From the NCBI RefSeq assembly GCF_037975245.1, contig NC_092571.1:5416001-5480000 (forward strand): DNA of 64,000 nt, read 5' to 3'. Numbering within the stretch: position 1 is the first letter of the stretch; each line of letters opens with the position of its first letter. This DNA comes from Apostichopus japonicus. Its lineage: Eukaryota; Echinodermata; Holothuroidea; Aspidochirotida; Stichopodidae. The notes under the pieces are model-generated. The model saw nothing but the letters and a program-made list of their open reading frames with translations, was not told the DNA's origin and searched no databases. Below are positions 15,201-30,750 of the stretch, in pieces. The translations under genes and the position numbers were made by a program.

Positions 15201-17331
15201 GGTACCGATCAATCAAATGTGCGGTACCGATCAACTAATGTGCGATACCGAACAATCGAATGTTCGGTACCGTACCGAACAATCGAATATGCGGTACCGA
15301 TCAATCGAATGTGCGGTACCGATCAATCGAATGTTCGGTACCGATGAATCGAATGTTCGGTACCGATCAATAGAATGTTCGGTACCGATCAATCGAATGT
15401 GCGTTTTTGATCAATCGAATGTGCTGTACCGATCAATCGAATGTGCGGTACCGATCAATCGAATGTGCGGTACCGGACAATCGAAAATGCGGTACCGAAC
15501 AATCGAATATGCGGTACCGATGAATCGAATGTGCGGTACCGATCAATCGAATGTGCGGAACCGATCAATCGAATGTTCGGTACCGTACCGATGAATCGAA
15601 TGTGCGGTACCGATCAATCGAATGTGCGGTACCGATCAACTAATGTGCGATACCGAACAATCGAATGTTCGGTACCGTACCGATGAATCGAATGTGCGGT
15701 ACCGATGAATCGAATGTGCGGTACCGATCAATCGAATGTTCGGTACCGATTAATCGCATGTACGGTACCGATCAATCGAATGTGCGGTATTGATCAATCG
15801 AATGTTCGGTACCGATCAATCGAATGTGCGGTACCGATCAATCGAATGTTCGTTACCGATCAATCGAATGTGCGGTAGCGATCAATCGAATGTTCGTTAC
15901 CGATCAATCGAATGTGCGGTATTGATCAATCGAATGTTCGGTACCGATCAATCGAATGTTCGGTACCGATCAATAGAATGTGCGGTACCGATCAATCGAA
16001 TGTTCGATACCGATCAATCGAATGTGCGGTACCGGACAATCGAATGTGCGGTACCGAACAATCAAATATGCGGTACCGATCAATCGAATGTGCGGTACCG
16101 ATCAATCGAATGTGCGGTACCGATCAACTAATGTGCGGTACCGAACAATCGAATGTTCGGTACCGTACCGATGAATCGAATGTGCGGTACCGATCAATCG
16201 AATGTGCGGTACCGATCAATCGAATGTTCGCTACCGATCAATCGAATGTGCGGTACCGATCAATCGAATGTGCGTTATTGATCAATCGAATGTGCGGTAC
16301 CGATCAATCGAATGTGCGGTACCGAACAATCGAATGTGCGGTACCGAGCAATCGAATGTGCGGTACCGATCAATCGAATGTGCTGTACCGATCAATCGAA
16401 TGTGCGGTACCGTTCAATCGAATGTGCGGTGCCGATCAATCGAATGTGCGGTACATATCAACTAATGTGCGATACCGAACAATCGAATGTGCGGTACCGA
16501 TCAATCGAATGTGCGTTACCGATCAATCGAATGTGCGGTATTGATCAATCGAATGTGCGGTACCGATCAATCGAATGTTCGGTACCGATCAATCGAATGT
16601 GCGGTACCGTTCAATCGAATGTTCGGTACCGATCAATCGAATGTGCGTTACCGATCAATCGAATGTGCGGTATTGATCAATCGAATGTGCGGTACCGATC
16701 AATCGAATGTTCGGTACCGTACCGAACAATCGAATATGCGGTACCGATCAATCGAATGTGCGGTACCGATCAATCGAATGTTCGGTACCGATCAATCGCA
16801 TGTGCGGTACCGATCAATCGAATGTGCGGTATTGATCAATCGAATGTTCGGTACGGATCAACTAATGTGCGATACCGAACAATCGAATGTGCGGTACCGA
16901 TCAATCGAATGTGCGTCACCGATCAATCGAATGTGCGGTATTGATCACTCGAATGTGCGGTACCGATCAATCGAATGTTCGGTACCGATCAATCGAATGT
17001 GCGGTACCGTTCAATCGAATGTTCGGTACCGATCAATCGAATATGCGTTACCGATCAATCGAATGTGCGGTATTGATCAATCGAATGTGCGGTACCGATC
17101 AATCGAATGTTCGGTACCGATCAATCGAATGTGCGGTACCGTTCAATCGAATGTTCGGTACCGATCAATCGAATGTGCGGTACCGATCAATCGAATGTGC
17201 GGTATTGATCAATCGAATGTTCGGTACCGATCAATCGAATGTGCGGTACCGATCAATCGAATGTGCGGAACCGATCAATCGAATGTTCGGTACCGTACCG
17301 ATGAATCGAATGTGCGGTACCGATCAATCGA

Positions 17332-18150
17332 ATGTGCGGTACCGATCAACTAATGTGCGATACCGAACAATCGAATGTGCGGTACCGAACAATCGAATGT
17401 GCGGTACCGAACAATCGAATATGCGGTACCGATCAATCAAATGTGCGGTACCGATCAACTAATGTGCGATACCGAACAATCGAATGTTCGGTACCGTACC
17501 GAACAATCGAATATGCGGTACCGATCAATCGAATGTGCGGTACCGATCAATCGAATGTTCGGTACCGATCAATCGCATGTGCGGTACCGATCAATCGAAT
17601 GTGCGGTATTGATCAATCGAATGTTCGGTACCGATCAATCGAATGTGCGGTACCGATCAATCGAATGTTCGGTACCGATCAATCGAATGTGCGGTATTGA
17701 TCAATCGAATGTTCGGTACCGATCAATCGAATGTTCGGTATCGATCAATCGAATGTTCGGTACCGATCAATCGAATGTTCGGTACCGATCAATAGAATGT
17801 TCGGTACCGATCAATCGAATGTTCGGTACCGATCAATCGAATGTTCGGTACCGATCAATCGAATGTGCGGTACCGATCAATCATATATGCGGTACACATC
17901 AATCGAATGTTCGGTACCGATCAATCGAATGTGCGGTACCTATTAATCGAATGTGCGGTACCGATCAATCGAATGTGCGGTACCGATCAATCGAATGTTC
18001 GATACCGATCAATCGAATGTGCGGTACCGGACAATCGAAAATGCGGTACCGAACAATCGAATATGCGGTACCGATGAATCGAATGTGCGGTACCGATCAA
18101 TCGAATGTGCGGAACCGATCAATCGAATGTTCGGTACCGTACCGATGAAT
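17332..18150 (+). repeat. Higher-order block B, copy 3 (in satellite 1)
   Basis: Matches 1706-2524 at a constant offset of 15,626 bp, in the same monomer-variant order, including the CATATATG marker unit near 17883. Confidence 0.85.
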
Positions 18151-21100
18151 CGAATGTGCGGTACCTATGAATCGAATGTGCGGTACCGATCTCCTAATGT
18201 GCGATACCGAACAATCGAATGTGCGGTACCGTACCGATGAATCGAATGTGCGGTACCGATGAATCGAATGTGCGGTACCGATCAATCCAATGTTCGGTAC
18301 CGATTAATCGCATGTGCGGTACCGATCAATCGAATGTGCGGTATTGATCAATCGAATGTTCGGTACCGATCAATCGAATGTGCGGTACCGATCAATCGAA
18401 TGTTCGTTACCGATCAATCGAATGTGCGGTACCGATCAATCGAATGTTCGTTACCGATCAATCGAATGTGCGGTATTGATCAATCGAATGTTCGGTACCG
18501 ATCAATCGAATGTTCGATACCGATCAATCGATTGTGCGGTACCGATGAATCGAATGTGCGGTACCGATCTCCTAATGTGCGATACCGAACAATCGAATGT
18601 GCGGTACCGTACCGATGAATCGAATGTGCGGTACCGATGAATCGAATGTGCGGTACCGATCAATCGAATGTTCGGTACCGATTAATCGCATGTGCGGTAC
18701 CGATCAATCGAATGTGCGGTATTGATCAATCGAATGTTCGGTACCGATCAATCGAATGTGCGGTACCGATCAATCGAATGTTCGTTACCGATCAATCGAA
18801 TGTGCGGTACCGATCAATCGAATGTTCGTTACCGATCAATCGAATGTGCGGTATTTATCAATCGAATGTTCGGTACCGATCAATCGAATGTTCGATACCG
18901 ATCAATCGATTGTGCGGTACCGATCAATCGAATGTTCGGTACCGATCAATCGAATGTGCGGTACCGATCAATCGAATGTGCGGTATTGATTAATCGAATG
19001 TTCGGTACCGATCAATCGAATGTTCGGTACTGATCAATCGAATGTTCGGTACCGATCAATCGAATGTTCGGTACCGATCAATAGAATGTTCGGTACCGAT
19101 CAATCGAATGTTCGGTACCGATCAATAGAATGTTCGGTACCGATCAATCGAATGTTCGGTACCGATCAATCGAATGTGCGGTACCAATCAATCATATATG
19201 CGGTACACATCAATCGAATGTTCGGTACCGATCAATCGAATGTGCGGTACCGATTAATCGAATGTGCGGTACCGATCAATAGAATGTGCGGTACCGATCA
19301 ATCGAATGTTCGATACCGATCAATCGAATGTGCGGTACCGATCAATCGAATGTGCGTTACCGATCAATCGAATGTGCGGTATTGATCAATCGAATGTGCG
19401 GTACCGATCAATCGAATGTTCGGTACCGATCAATCGAATGTACGGTACCGTTCAATCGAATGTTCGGTACCGATCAATCGAATGTGCGTTACCGATCAAT
19501 CGAATGTGCGGTATTGATCAATCGAATGTGCGGTACCGATCAATCGAATGTTCGGTACCGATCAATCGAATGTGCGGTACCGTTCAATCGAATGTTCGGT
19601 ACCGATCAATCGAATGTGCGGTACCGATCAATCGAATGTGCGGTATTGATCAATCGAATGTTCGGTACCGATCAATCGAATGTTCGGTACCGTACCGATG
19701 AATCGAATGTGCGGTACCGATCAATCGAATGTGCGGTACCGATCAACTAATGTGCGATACCGAACAATCGAATGTGCGGTACCGAACAATCGAATGTGCG
19801 GTACCGAACAATCGAATATGCGGTACCGATCAATCAAATGTGCGGTACCGATCAACTAATGTGCGATACCGAACAATCGAATGTGCGGTACCGTACCGAT
19901 GAATCGAATGTGCAGTACCGATGAATCGAATGTGCGGTACCGATCAATCGAATGTTCGGTACCGATTAATCGCATGTGCGGTACCGATCAATCGAATGTG
20001 CGGTATTGATCAATCGAATGTTCGGTACCGATAAATCGAATGTGCGGTACCGATCAATCGAATGTTCGTTACCGATCAATCGAATGTGCGGTACCGATCA
20101 ATCGAATGTTCGTTACCGATCAATCGAATGTGCGGTATTGATCAATCGAATGTTCGGTACCGATCAATCGAATGTTCGGTACCGATCAATCGAATGTGCG
20201 GTACCGATCAATCGAATGTTCGGTATGGATTAATCGAATGTTCGGTACCGATCAATCGAATGTTCGGTACCGATCAATCGAATGTTCGGTATCGATCAAT
20301 CGAATGTTCGGTACCGATCAATCGAATGTTCGGTACCGATCTATAGAATGTTCGGTACCGATCAATCGAATGTTCGGTACCGATCAATCGAATGTTCGGT
20401 ACCGATCAATCGAATGTGCGGTACCGATCAATCATATATGCGGTACACATCAATCGAATGTTCGGTACCGATCAATCGAATGTGCGGTACCTATTAATCG
20501 AATGTGCGGTACCGATCAATCGAATGTGCGGTACCGATCAATCGAATGTTCGATACCGATCAATCGAATGTGCGGTACCGGACAATCGAAAATGCGGTAC
20601 CGAACAATCGAATATGCGGTACCGATGAATCGAATGTGCGGTACCGATCAATCGAATGTGCGGAACCGATCAATCGAATGTTCGGTACCGTACCGATGAA
20701 TCGAATGTGCGGTACCGATGAATCGAATGTGCGGTACCGATCAACTAATGTGCGATACCGAACAATCGAATGTTCGGTACCGTACCGATGAATCAAATGT
20801 GCGGTACCGATGAATCGAATGTGCGGTACCGATCAATCGAATGTTCGGTACCGATTAATCGCATGTGCGGTACCGATCAATCGAATGTGCGGTATTGATC
20901 AATCGAATGTGCGGTACCGGACAATCGAAAATGCGGTACCGAACAATCGAATATGCGGTACCGATCAATCGAATGTGCGGTACCGATCAATCGAATGTGC
21001 GGAACCGATCAATCGAATGTTCGGTACCGTACCGATGAATCGAATGTGCGGTACCGATGAATCGAATGTGCGGTACCGATCAACTAATGTGCGATACCGA

Positions 21101-21531
21101 ACAATCGAATGTTCGGTACCGTACCGATGAATCGAATGTGCGGTACCGATGAATCAAATGTGCGGTACCGATCAATCGAATGTTCGGTACCGATTAATCG
21201 CATGTGCGGTACCGATCAATCGAATGTGCGGTATTGATCAATCGAATGTTCGGTACCGATCAATCGAATGTGCGGTACCGATCAATCGAATGTTCGTTTC
21301 CGATCAATCGAATGTGCGGTACCGATCAATCGAATGTTCGTTACCGATCAATCGAATGTGCGGTATTGATCAATCGAATGTTCGGTACCGATCAATCGAA
21401 TGTTCGGTACCGATCAATCGATTGTGCGGTACCGATCAATCGAATGTTCGGTACCGATCAATCGAATGTACGGTACCGATCAATCGAATGTGCGGTATTG
21501 ATTAATCGAATGTTCGGTACCGATCAATCGA

Positions 21532-22440
21532 ATGTTCGGTACTGATCAATCAAATGTTCGGTACCGATCAATCGAATGTTCGGTACCGATCAATAGAATG
21601 TTCGGTACCGATCAATCGAATGTTCGGTACCGATCAATAGAATGTTCGGTACCGATCAATCGAATGTTCGGTACCGATCAATCGAATGTGCGGTACCAAT
21701 CAATCATATATGCGGTACACATCAATCGAATGTTCGGTACCGATCAATCGAATGTGCGGTACCGATTAATCGAATGTGCGGTACCGATCAATAGAATGTG
21801 CGGTACCGATCAATCGAATGTTCGATACCGATCAATCGAATGTGCGGTACCGAACAATCGAATATGCGGTACCGATCAATCGAATGTGCGGTACCGATCA
21901 ATCGAATGTGCGGTACCGATCAACTGATGTGCGGTACCGAACAATCGAATGTTCGGTACCGTACCGATGAATCGAATGTGCGGTACCGATCAATCGAATG
22001 TGCGGTACCGATCAATCGAATGTTCGGTACCGATCAATCGAATGTGCGGTACCGATCAATCGAATGTGCGTTATTGATCAATCGAATGTGCGGTACCGAT
22101 CAATCGAATGTGCGGTACCGAACAATCGAATGTGCGGTACCGAGCAATCGAATGTGCGGTACCGATCAATCGAATGTGCTGTACCGATCAATCGAATGTG
22201 CGGTACCGATCAATCGAATGTGCGGTACCGATCAATCGAATGTGCGGTACGGATCAACTAATGTGCGATACCGAACAATCGAATGTGCGGTACCGATCAA
22301 TCGAATGTGCGTTACCGATCAATCGAATGTGCGGTATTGATCAATCGAATGTGCGGTACCGATCAATCGAATGTTCGGTACCGATCAATCGAATGTGCGG
22401 TACCGTTCAATCGAATGTTCGGTACCGATCAATCGAATGT
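21532..22440 (+). repeat. Higher-order block E, copy 2 (in satellite 1)
   Basis: Matches 25451-26360 at an offset of 3,919 bp and, for its left part, 19020-19300 at an offset of 2,512 bp. The start is marked by the GGTACTGATCAAT variant shared by all copies. Confidence 0.85.
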
Positions 22441-22749
22441 GCGGTACCGATCAATCGAATGTGCGGTATTGATCAATCGAATGTTCGGTACCGATCAATC
22501 GAATGTTCGGTACCGATCAATCGAATGTTCGGTACCGATCAATCATATATGCGGTACACATCAATCGAATGTGCGGTACCGATCAATCGAATGTGCGGTA
22601 CCGATCAATCGAATGTGCGGTATTGATCAATCGAATGTTCGGTACCGATCAATCGAATGTGCGGTACCGATCAATCGAATGTGCGGAACCGATCAATCGA
22701 ATGTTCGGTACCGTACCGATGAATCGAATGTGCGGTACCGATCAATCGA

Positions 22750-23566
22750 ATGTGCGGTACCGATCAACTAATGTGCGATACCGAACAATCGAATGTGCGG
22801 TACCGAACAATCGAATGTGCGGTACCGAACAATCGAATATGCGGTACCGATCAATCAAATGTGCGGTACCGATCAACTAATGTGCGATACCGAACAATCG
22901 AATGTTCGGTACCGTACCGAACAATCGAATATGCGGTACCGATCAATCGAATGTGCGGTACCGATCAATCGAATGTTCGGTACCGATCAATCGCATGTTC
23001 GGTACCGATCAATCGAATGTGCGGTATTGATCAATCGAATGTGCGGTACCGATCAATCGAATGTGCGGTACCGATCAATCGAATGTTCGGTACCGATCAA
23101 TCGAATGTGCGGTATTGATCAATCGAATGTTCGGTACCGATCAATCGAATGTTCGGTATCGATCAATCGAATGTTCGGTACCGATCAATCGAATGTTCGG
23201 TACCGATCTATAGAATGTTCGGTACCGATCAATCGAATGTTCGGTACCGATCAATCGAATGTTCGGTACCGATCAATCGAATGTGCGGTACCGATCAATC
23301 ATATATGCGGTACACATCAATCGAATGTTCGGTACCGATCAATCGAATGTGCGGTACCTATTAATCGAATGTGCGGTACCGATCAATCGAATGTGCGGTA
23401 CCGATCAATCGAATGTTCGATACCGATCAATCGAATGTGCGGTACCGGACAATCGAAAATGCGGTACCGAACAATCGAATATGCGGTACCGATGAATCGA
23501 ATGTGCGGTACCGATCAATCGAATGTGCGGAACCGATCAATCGAATGTTCGGTACCGTACCGATGA
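22750..23566 (+). repeat. Higher-order block B, copy 4 (in satellite 1)
   Basis: Matches 1706-2522 at a constant offset of 21,044 bp. Its right half is also the left member of the 1,074-bp tandem unit (block C). Confidence 0.85.
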
Positions 23567-25071
23567 ATCGAATGTGCGGTACCGATGAATCGAATGTGCG
23601 GTACCGATCAACTAATGTGCGATACCGAACAATCGAATGTTCGGTACCGTACCGATGAATCGACTGTGCGGTACCGATGAATCGAATGTGCGGTACCGAT
23701 CAATCGAATGTTCGGTACCGATTAATCGCATGTGCGGTACCGATCAATCGAATGTGCGGTATTGATCAATCGAATGTGCGGTACCGGACAATCGAAAATG
23801 CGGTACCGAACAATCGAATATGCGGTACCGATGAATCGAATGTGCGGTACCGATCAATCGAATGTGCGGAACCGATCAATCGAATGTTCGGTACCGTACC
23901 GATGAATCGAATGTGCGGTACCGATGAATCGAATGTGCGGTACCGATCAACTAATGTGCGATACCGAACAATCGAATGTTCGGTACCGTACCGATGAATC
24001 GAATGTGCGGTACTGATGAATCGAATGTGCGGTACCGATCAATCGAATGTTCGGTACCGATCAATCGCATGTGCGGTACCGATCAATCGAATGTGCGGTA
24101 TTGATCAATCGAATGTTCGGTACCGATCAATCGAATGTGCGGTACCGATCAATCGAATGTTCGGTACCGATCAATCGAATGTGCGGTATTGATCAATCGA
24201 ATGTTCGGTACCGATCAATCGAATGTTCGGTATCGATCAATCGAATGTTCGGTACCGATCAATCGAATGTTCGGTACCGATCTATAGAATGTTCGGTACC
24301 GATCAATCGAATGTTCGGTACCGATCAATCGAATGTTCGGTACCGATCAATCGAATGTGCGGTACCGATCAATCATATATGCGGTACACATCAATCGAAT
24401 GTTCGGTACCGATCAATCGAATGTGCGGTACCTATTAATCGAATGTGCGGTACCGATCAATCGAATGTGCGGTACCGATCAATCGAATGTTCGATACCGA
24501 TCAATCGAATGTGCGGTACCGGACAATCGAAAATGCGGTACCGAACAATCGAATATGCGGTACCGATGAATCGAATGTGCGGTACCGATCAATCGAATGT
24601 GCGGAACCGATCAATCGAATGTTCGGTACCGTACCGATGAATCGAATGTGCGGTACCGATGAATCGAATGTGCGGTACCGATCAACTAATGTGCGATACC
24701 GAACAATCGAATGTTCGGTACCGTACCGATGAATCGAATGTGCGGTACCGATGAATCGAATGTGCGGTACCGATCAATCGAATGTTCGGTACCGATTAAT
24801 CGCATGTGCGGTACCGATCAATCGAATGTGCGGTATTGATCAATCGAATGTGCGGTACCGGACAATCGAAAATGCGGTACCGAACAATCGAATATGCGGT
24901 ACCGATGAATCGAATGTGCGGTACCGATCAATCGAATGTGCGGAACCGATCAATCGAATGTTCGGTACCGTACCGATGAATCGAATGTGCGGTACCGATC
25001 AACTAATGTGCGATACCGAACAATCGAATGTTCGGTACCGTACCGATGAATCGAATGTGCGGTACCGATGA
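23149..25071 (+). repeat. Higher-order block C: 1,074-bp tandem duplication
   Basis: 23149-23997 and 24223-25071 are near-identical at an offset of 1,074 bp, with one 22-bp monomer lost near the right end of the second copy. The same block also occurs at 20282-21130, offset 2,867 from the first copy. The private variant ATCTATAGAATG marks all three copies. Confidence 0.88.
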
Positions 25072-25450
25072 ATCGAATGTGCGGTACCGATCAATAGAAT
25101 GTTCAGTACCGATTAATCGCATGTGCGGTACCGATCAATCGAATGTGCGGTATTGATCAATCGAATGTTCGGTACCGATCAATCGAATGTGCGGTACCGA
25201 TCAATCGAATGTTCGTTACCGATCAATCGAATGTGCGGTACCGATCAATCGAATGTTCGTTACCGATCAATCGAATGTGCGGTATTGATCAATCGAATGT
25301 TCGGTACCGATCAATCGAATGTTCGGTACCGATCAATCGATTGTGCGGTACCGATCAATCGAATGTTCGGTACCGATCAATCGATTGTGCGGTACCGATC
25401 AATCGAATGTGCGGTATTGATTAATCGAATGTTCGGTACCGATCAATCGA

Positions 25451-26360
25451 ATGTTCGGTACTGATCAATCGAATGTTCGGTACCGATCAATCGAATGTTC
25501 GGTACCGATCAATAGAATGTTCGGTACCGATCAATCGAATGTTCGGTACCGATCAATAGAATGTTCGGTACCGATCAATCGAATGTTCGGTACCGATCAA
25601 TCGAATGTGCGGTACCAATCAATCATATATGCGGTACCGAGCAATCGAATGTTCGGTACCGATCAATCGAATGTGCGGTACCGATTAATCGAATGTGCGG
25701 TACCGATCAATAGAATGTGCGGTACCGATCAATCGAATGTTCGATACCGATCAATCGAATGTGCGGTACCGAACAATCGAATATGCGGTACCGATCAATC
25801 GAATGTGCGGTACCGATCAATCGAATGTGCGGTACCGATCAACTAATGTGCGGTACCGAACAATCGAATGTTCGGTACCGTACCGATGAATCGAATGTGC
25901 GGTACCGATCAATCGAATGTGCGGTACCGATCAATCGAATGTTCGCTACCGATCAATCGAATGTGCGGTACCGATCAATCGAATGTGCGTTATTGATCAA
26001 TCGAATGTGCGGTACCGATCAATCGAATGTGCGGTACCGAACAATCGAATGTGCGGTACCGAGCAATCGAATGTGCGGTACCGATCAATCAAATGTGCTG
26101 TACCGATCAATCGAATGTGCGGTACCGATCAATCGAATGTGCGGTACCGATCAATCGAATGTGCGGTACGGATCAACTAATGTGCGATACCGAACAATCG
26201 AATGTGCGGTACCGATCAATCGAATGTGCGTTACCGATCAATCGAATGTGCGGTATTGATCAATCGAATGTGCGGTACCGATCAATCGAATGTTCGGTAC
26301 CGATCAATCGAATGTGCGGTACCGTTCAATCGAATGTTCGGTACCGATCAATCGAATGTG
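25451..26360 (+). repeat. Higher-order block E, copy 3 (in satellite 1)
   Basis: Same order of variants as 21532-22440 at a constant offset of 3,919 bp. Unlike copy 2, its ACACATC marker unit near 25635 has become ACCGAGC. Confidence 0.85.
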
Positions 26361-29279
26361 CGGTACCGATCAATCGAATGTGCGGTATTGATCAATCGAA
26401 TGTTCGGTACCGATCAATCGAATGTTCGGTACCGATCAATCGAATGTTCGGTACCGATCAATAGAATGTTCGGTACCGATCAATAGAATGTTCGGTACCG
26501 ATCAATCGAATGTGCGGTACCGATCAATCATATATGCGGTACACATCAATCGAATGTGCGGTACCGATCAATCGAATGTTCGGTACCGATCAATCGAATG
26601 TTCGGTACCGATCAATCGAATGTGCGGTATTGATCAATCGAATGTTCGGTACCGATCAATCGAATGTTCGGTACTGATCAATCGAATGTTCGGTACCGAT
26701 CAATCGAATGTTCGGTACCGATCAATAGAATGTTCGGTACCGATCAATCGAATGTTCGGTACCGATCAATAGAATGTTCGGTACCGATCAATCGAATGTT
26801 CGGTACCGATCAATCGAATGTGCGGTACCAATCAATCATATATGCCGTACCGATCAATCGAATGTGCGGTACCGATCAATCGAATGTTCGGTACCGATCA
26901 ATCGAATGTTCGGTACTGATCAATCGAATGTTCGGTACCGATCAATCGAATGTTCTGTACCGATCAATCGAATGTGCCGTACCGATCAATCGAATGTTCG
27001 GTACCGATCAATCGAATGTTCGGTACCGATCAATCGAATGTTCGGTACCGGTCAATCGAATGTTCGGTACCGATCAATCGAATGTTCTGTACCGATCAAT
27101 CGAATGTGCCGTACCGATCAATCGAATGTGCGGTACCGATCAATCGAATGTTCGTTACCGATCAATCGAATGTGCGGTATTGATCAATCGAATGTTCGGT
27201 ACCGATCAATCGAATGTTCGGTACCGATTAATCGATTGTGCGGTACCGATCAATCGAATGTGCGGTACCGATCAATCGAATGTGCGGTACCGATCAATCG
27301 AATGTGCGGTATTGATTAATCGAATGTTCGGTACCGATCAATCGAATGTGCGGTACTGATCAATCGAATGTTCGGTACCGATCAATCGAATGTTCGCTAC
27401 CGATCAATAGAATGTTCGGTACCGATCAATCGAATGTGCGTTATTGATCAATCGAATGTGCGGTACCGATCAATCGAATGTGCGGTACCGAACAATCGAA
27501 TGTGCGGTACCGAGCAATCGAATGTGCGGTACCGATCAATCGAATGTGCTGTACCGATCAATCGAATGTGCGGTACCGATCAATCGAATGTGCGGTACCG
27601 ATCAATCGAATGTGCGGTACGGATCAACTAATGTGCGATACCGAACAATCGAATGTGCGGTACCGATCAATCGAATGTGCGTTACCGATCAATCGAATGT
27701 GCGGTATTGATCAATCGAATGTGCGGTACCGATCAATCGAATGTTCGGTACCGATCAATCGAATGTGCGGTACCGTTCAATCGAATGTTCGGTACCGATC
27801 AATCGAATGTGCGGTACCGATCAATCGAATGTGCGGTATTGATCAATCGAATGTTCGGTACCGATCAATCGAATGTTCGGTACCGATCAATCGAATGTTC
27901 GGTACCGATCAATAGAATGTTCGGTACCGATCAATAGAATGTTCGGTACCGATCAATCGAATGTGCGGTACCGATCAATCATATATGCGGTACACATCAA
28001 TCGAATGTGCGGTACCGATCAATCGAATGTGCGGTATTGATCAATCGAATGTTCGGTACCGATCAATCGAATGTTCGGTACCGATTAATCGATTGTGCGG
28101 TACCGATCAATCGAATGTGCGGTACCGATCAATCGAATGTGCGGTACCGATCAATCGAATGTGCGGTATTGATTAATCGAATGTTCGGTACCGATCAATC
28201 GAATGTGCGGTACTGATCAATCGAATGTTCGGTACCGATCAATCGAATGTTCGGTACCGATCAATAGAATGTTCGGTACCGATCAATCGAATGTGCGTTA
28301 TTGATCAATCGAATGTGCGGTACCGATCAATCGAATGTGCGGTACCGAACAATCGAATGTGCGGTACCGAGCAATCGAATGTGCGGTACTGATCAATCGA
28401 ATGTGCTGTACCGATCAATCGAATGTGCGGTACCGATCAATCGAATGTGCGGTACCGATCAATCGAATGTGCGGTACGGATCAACTAATGTGCGATACCG
28501 AACAATCGAATGTGCGGTACCGATCAATTGAATGTGCGTTACCGATCAATCGAATGTGCGGTATTGATCAATCGAATGTGCGGTACCGATCAATCGAATG
28601 TTCGGTACCGATCAATAGAATGTTCGGTACCGATCAATAGAATGTTCGGTACCGATCAATCGAATGTGCGGTACCGATCAATCATATATTCGGTACACAT
28701 CAATCGAATGTGCGGTACCGATCAATCGAATGTTCTGTACCGATCAATCGAATGTGCCGTACCGATCAATCGAATGTGCGGTACCGATCAATCGAATGTT
28801 CGGTACCGATCAATCGAATGTTCGGTACCGATCAATCGAATGTTCGGTACCGATCAATCGAATGTTCTGTACCGATCAATCGAATGTGCCGTACCGATCA
28901 ATCGAATGTTCGGTACCGATCAATCGAATGTTCGGTACCGATCAATCGAATGTTCGGTACCGATCAATCGAATGTTCGGTACCGATCAATCGAATGTTCG
29001 GTACCGATCAATCGAATGTTCTGTACCGATCAATCGAATGTGCCGTACCGATCAATCGAATGTGCGGTACCGATCAATCGAATGTTCGTTACCGATCAAT
29101 CGAATGTGCGGTATTGATCAATCGAATGTTCGGTACCGATCAATCGAATGTTCGGTACCGATTAATCGATTGTGCGGTACCGATCAATCGAATGTGCGGT
29201 ACCGATCAATCGAATGTGCGGTACCGATCAATCGAATGTGCGGTATTGATTAATCGAATGTTCGGTACCGATCAATCGA

Positions 29280-30750
29280 ATGTTCGGTACTGATCAATCG
29301 AATGTTCGGTACCGATCAATCGAATGTTCGGTACCGATCAATAGAATGTTCGGTACCGATCAATCGAATGTTCGGTACCGATCAATAGAAAGTTCGGTAC
29401 CGATCAATCGAATGTTCGGTACCGATCAATCGAATGTGCGGTACCAATCAATCATATATGCGGTACACATCAATCGAATGTTCGGTACCGATCAATCGAA
29501 TGTGCGGTACCGATTAATCGAATGTGCGGTACCGATCAATAGAATGTGCGGTACCGATCAATCGAATGTTCGATACCGATCAATCGAATGTGCGGTACCG
29601 GAAAATCGAATGTGCGGTACCGAACAATCGAATATGCGGTACCGATCAATCGAATGTGCGGTACCGATCAATCGAATGTGCGGTACCGATCAACTAATGT
29701 GCGGTACCGAACAATCGAATGTTCGGTACCGTACCGATGAATCGAATGTGCGGTACCGATCAATCGAATGTGCGGTACCGATCAATCGAATGTTCGCTAC
29801 CGATCAATCGAATGTGCGGTACCGATCAATCGAATGTGCGTTATTGATCAATCGAATGTGCGGTACCGATCAATCGAATGTGCGGTACCGAACAATCGAA
29901 TGTGCGGTACCGAGCAATCGAATGTGCGGTACCGATCAATCGAATGTGCTGTACCGATCAATCGAATGTGCGGTACCGATCAATCGAATGTGCGGTACCG
30001 ATCAATCGAATGTGCGGTACGGATCAACTAATGTGCGATACCGAACAATCGAATGTGCGGTACCGATCAATCGAATGTGCGTTACCGATCAATCGAATGT
30101 GCGGTATTGATCAATCGAATGTGCGGTACCGATCAATCGAATGTTCGGTACCGATCAATCGAATGTGCGGTACCGTTCAATCGAATGTTCGGTACCGATC
30201 AATCGAATGTGCGGTACCGATCAATCGAATGTGCTGTATTGATCAATCGAATGTTCGGTACCGATCAATCGAATGTTCGGTACCGATCAATCGAATGTTC
30301 GGTACCGATCAATAGAATGTTCGGTACCGATCAATAGAATGTTCGGTACCGATCAATCGAATGTGCGGTACCGATCAATCATATATGCGGTACACATCAA
30401 TCGAATGTGCGGTACCGATCAATCGAATGTTCGGTACCGATCAATCGAATGTTCGGTACCGATCAATCGAATGTTCGGTACCGATCAATCGAATGTTCGG
30501 TACCGATCAATCGAATGTTCTGTACCGATCAATCGAATGTGCGTTACCGATCAATCGAATGTTCGGTTCCGATGAATCGAATGTGCGGTACCGATCAATC
30601 GAATGTGCGGTATTGATCAATCGAATGTTCGGTACCGATCAATCGAATGTGCGGTACCGATCAATCGAATGTTCGTTACCGATCGATCGAATGTGCGGTA
30701 CCGATCAATCGAATGTGCGGTACCGATCAATCGAATGTGCGGTATTGATC
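29280..30750 (+). repeat. Higher-order block D, copy 1 (in satellite 1)
   Basis: Matches 32119-33590 at a constant offset of 2,839 bp. A private AGAAAGTTCGG variant sits at 29387 and 32226, and a GATCGATCGAATG variant is shared too. The two reading-frame translations are identical over 276 codons at the block start, so this is probably one of the youngest duplications in the array. Confidence 0.9.

Noticed and set aside
7134-20796. Minus-strand ORFs (7134-7322, 11710-11922, 18097-18285, 20560-20796)
   Set aside because: They occur only where GATGAATCG variants remove the usual TGA; they are repeat shadows.
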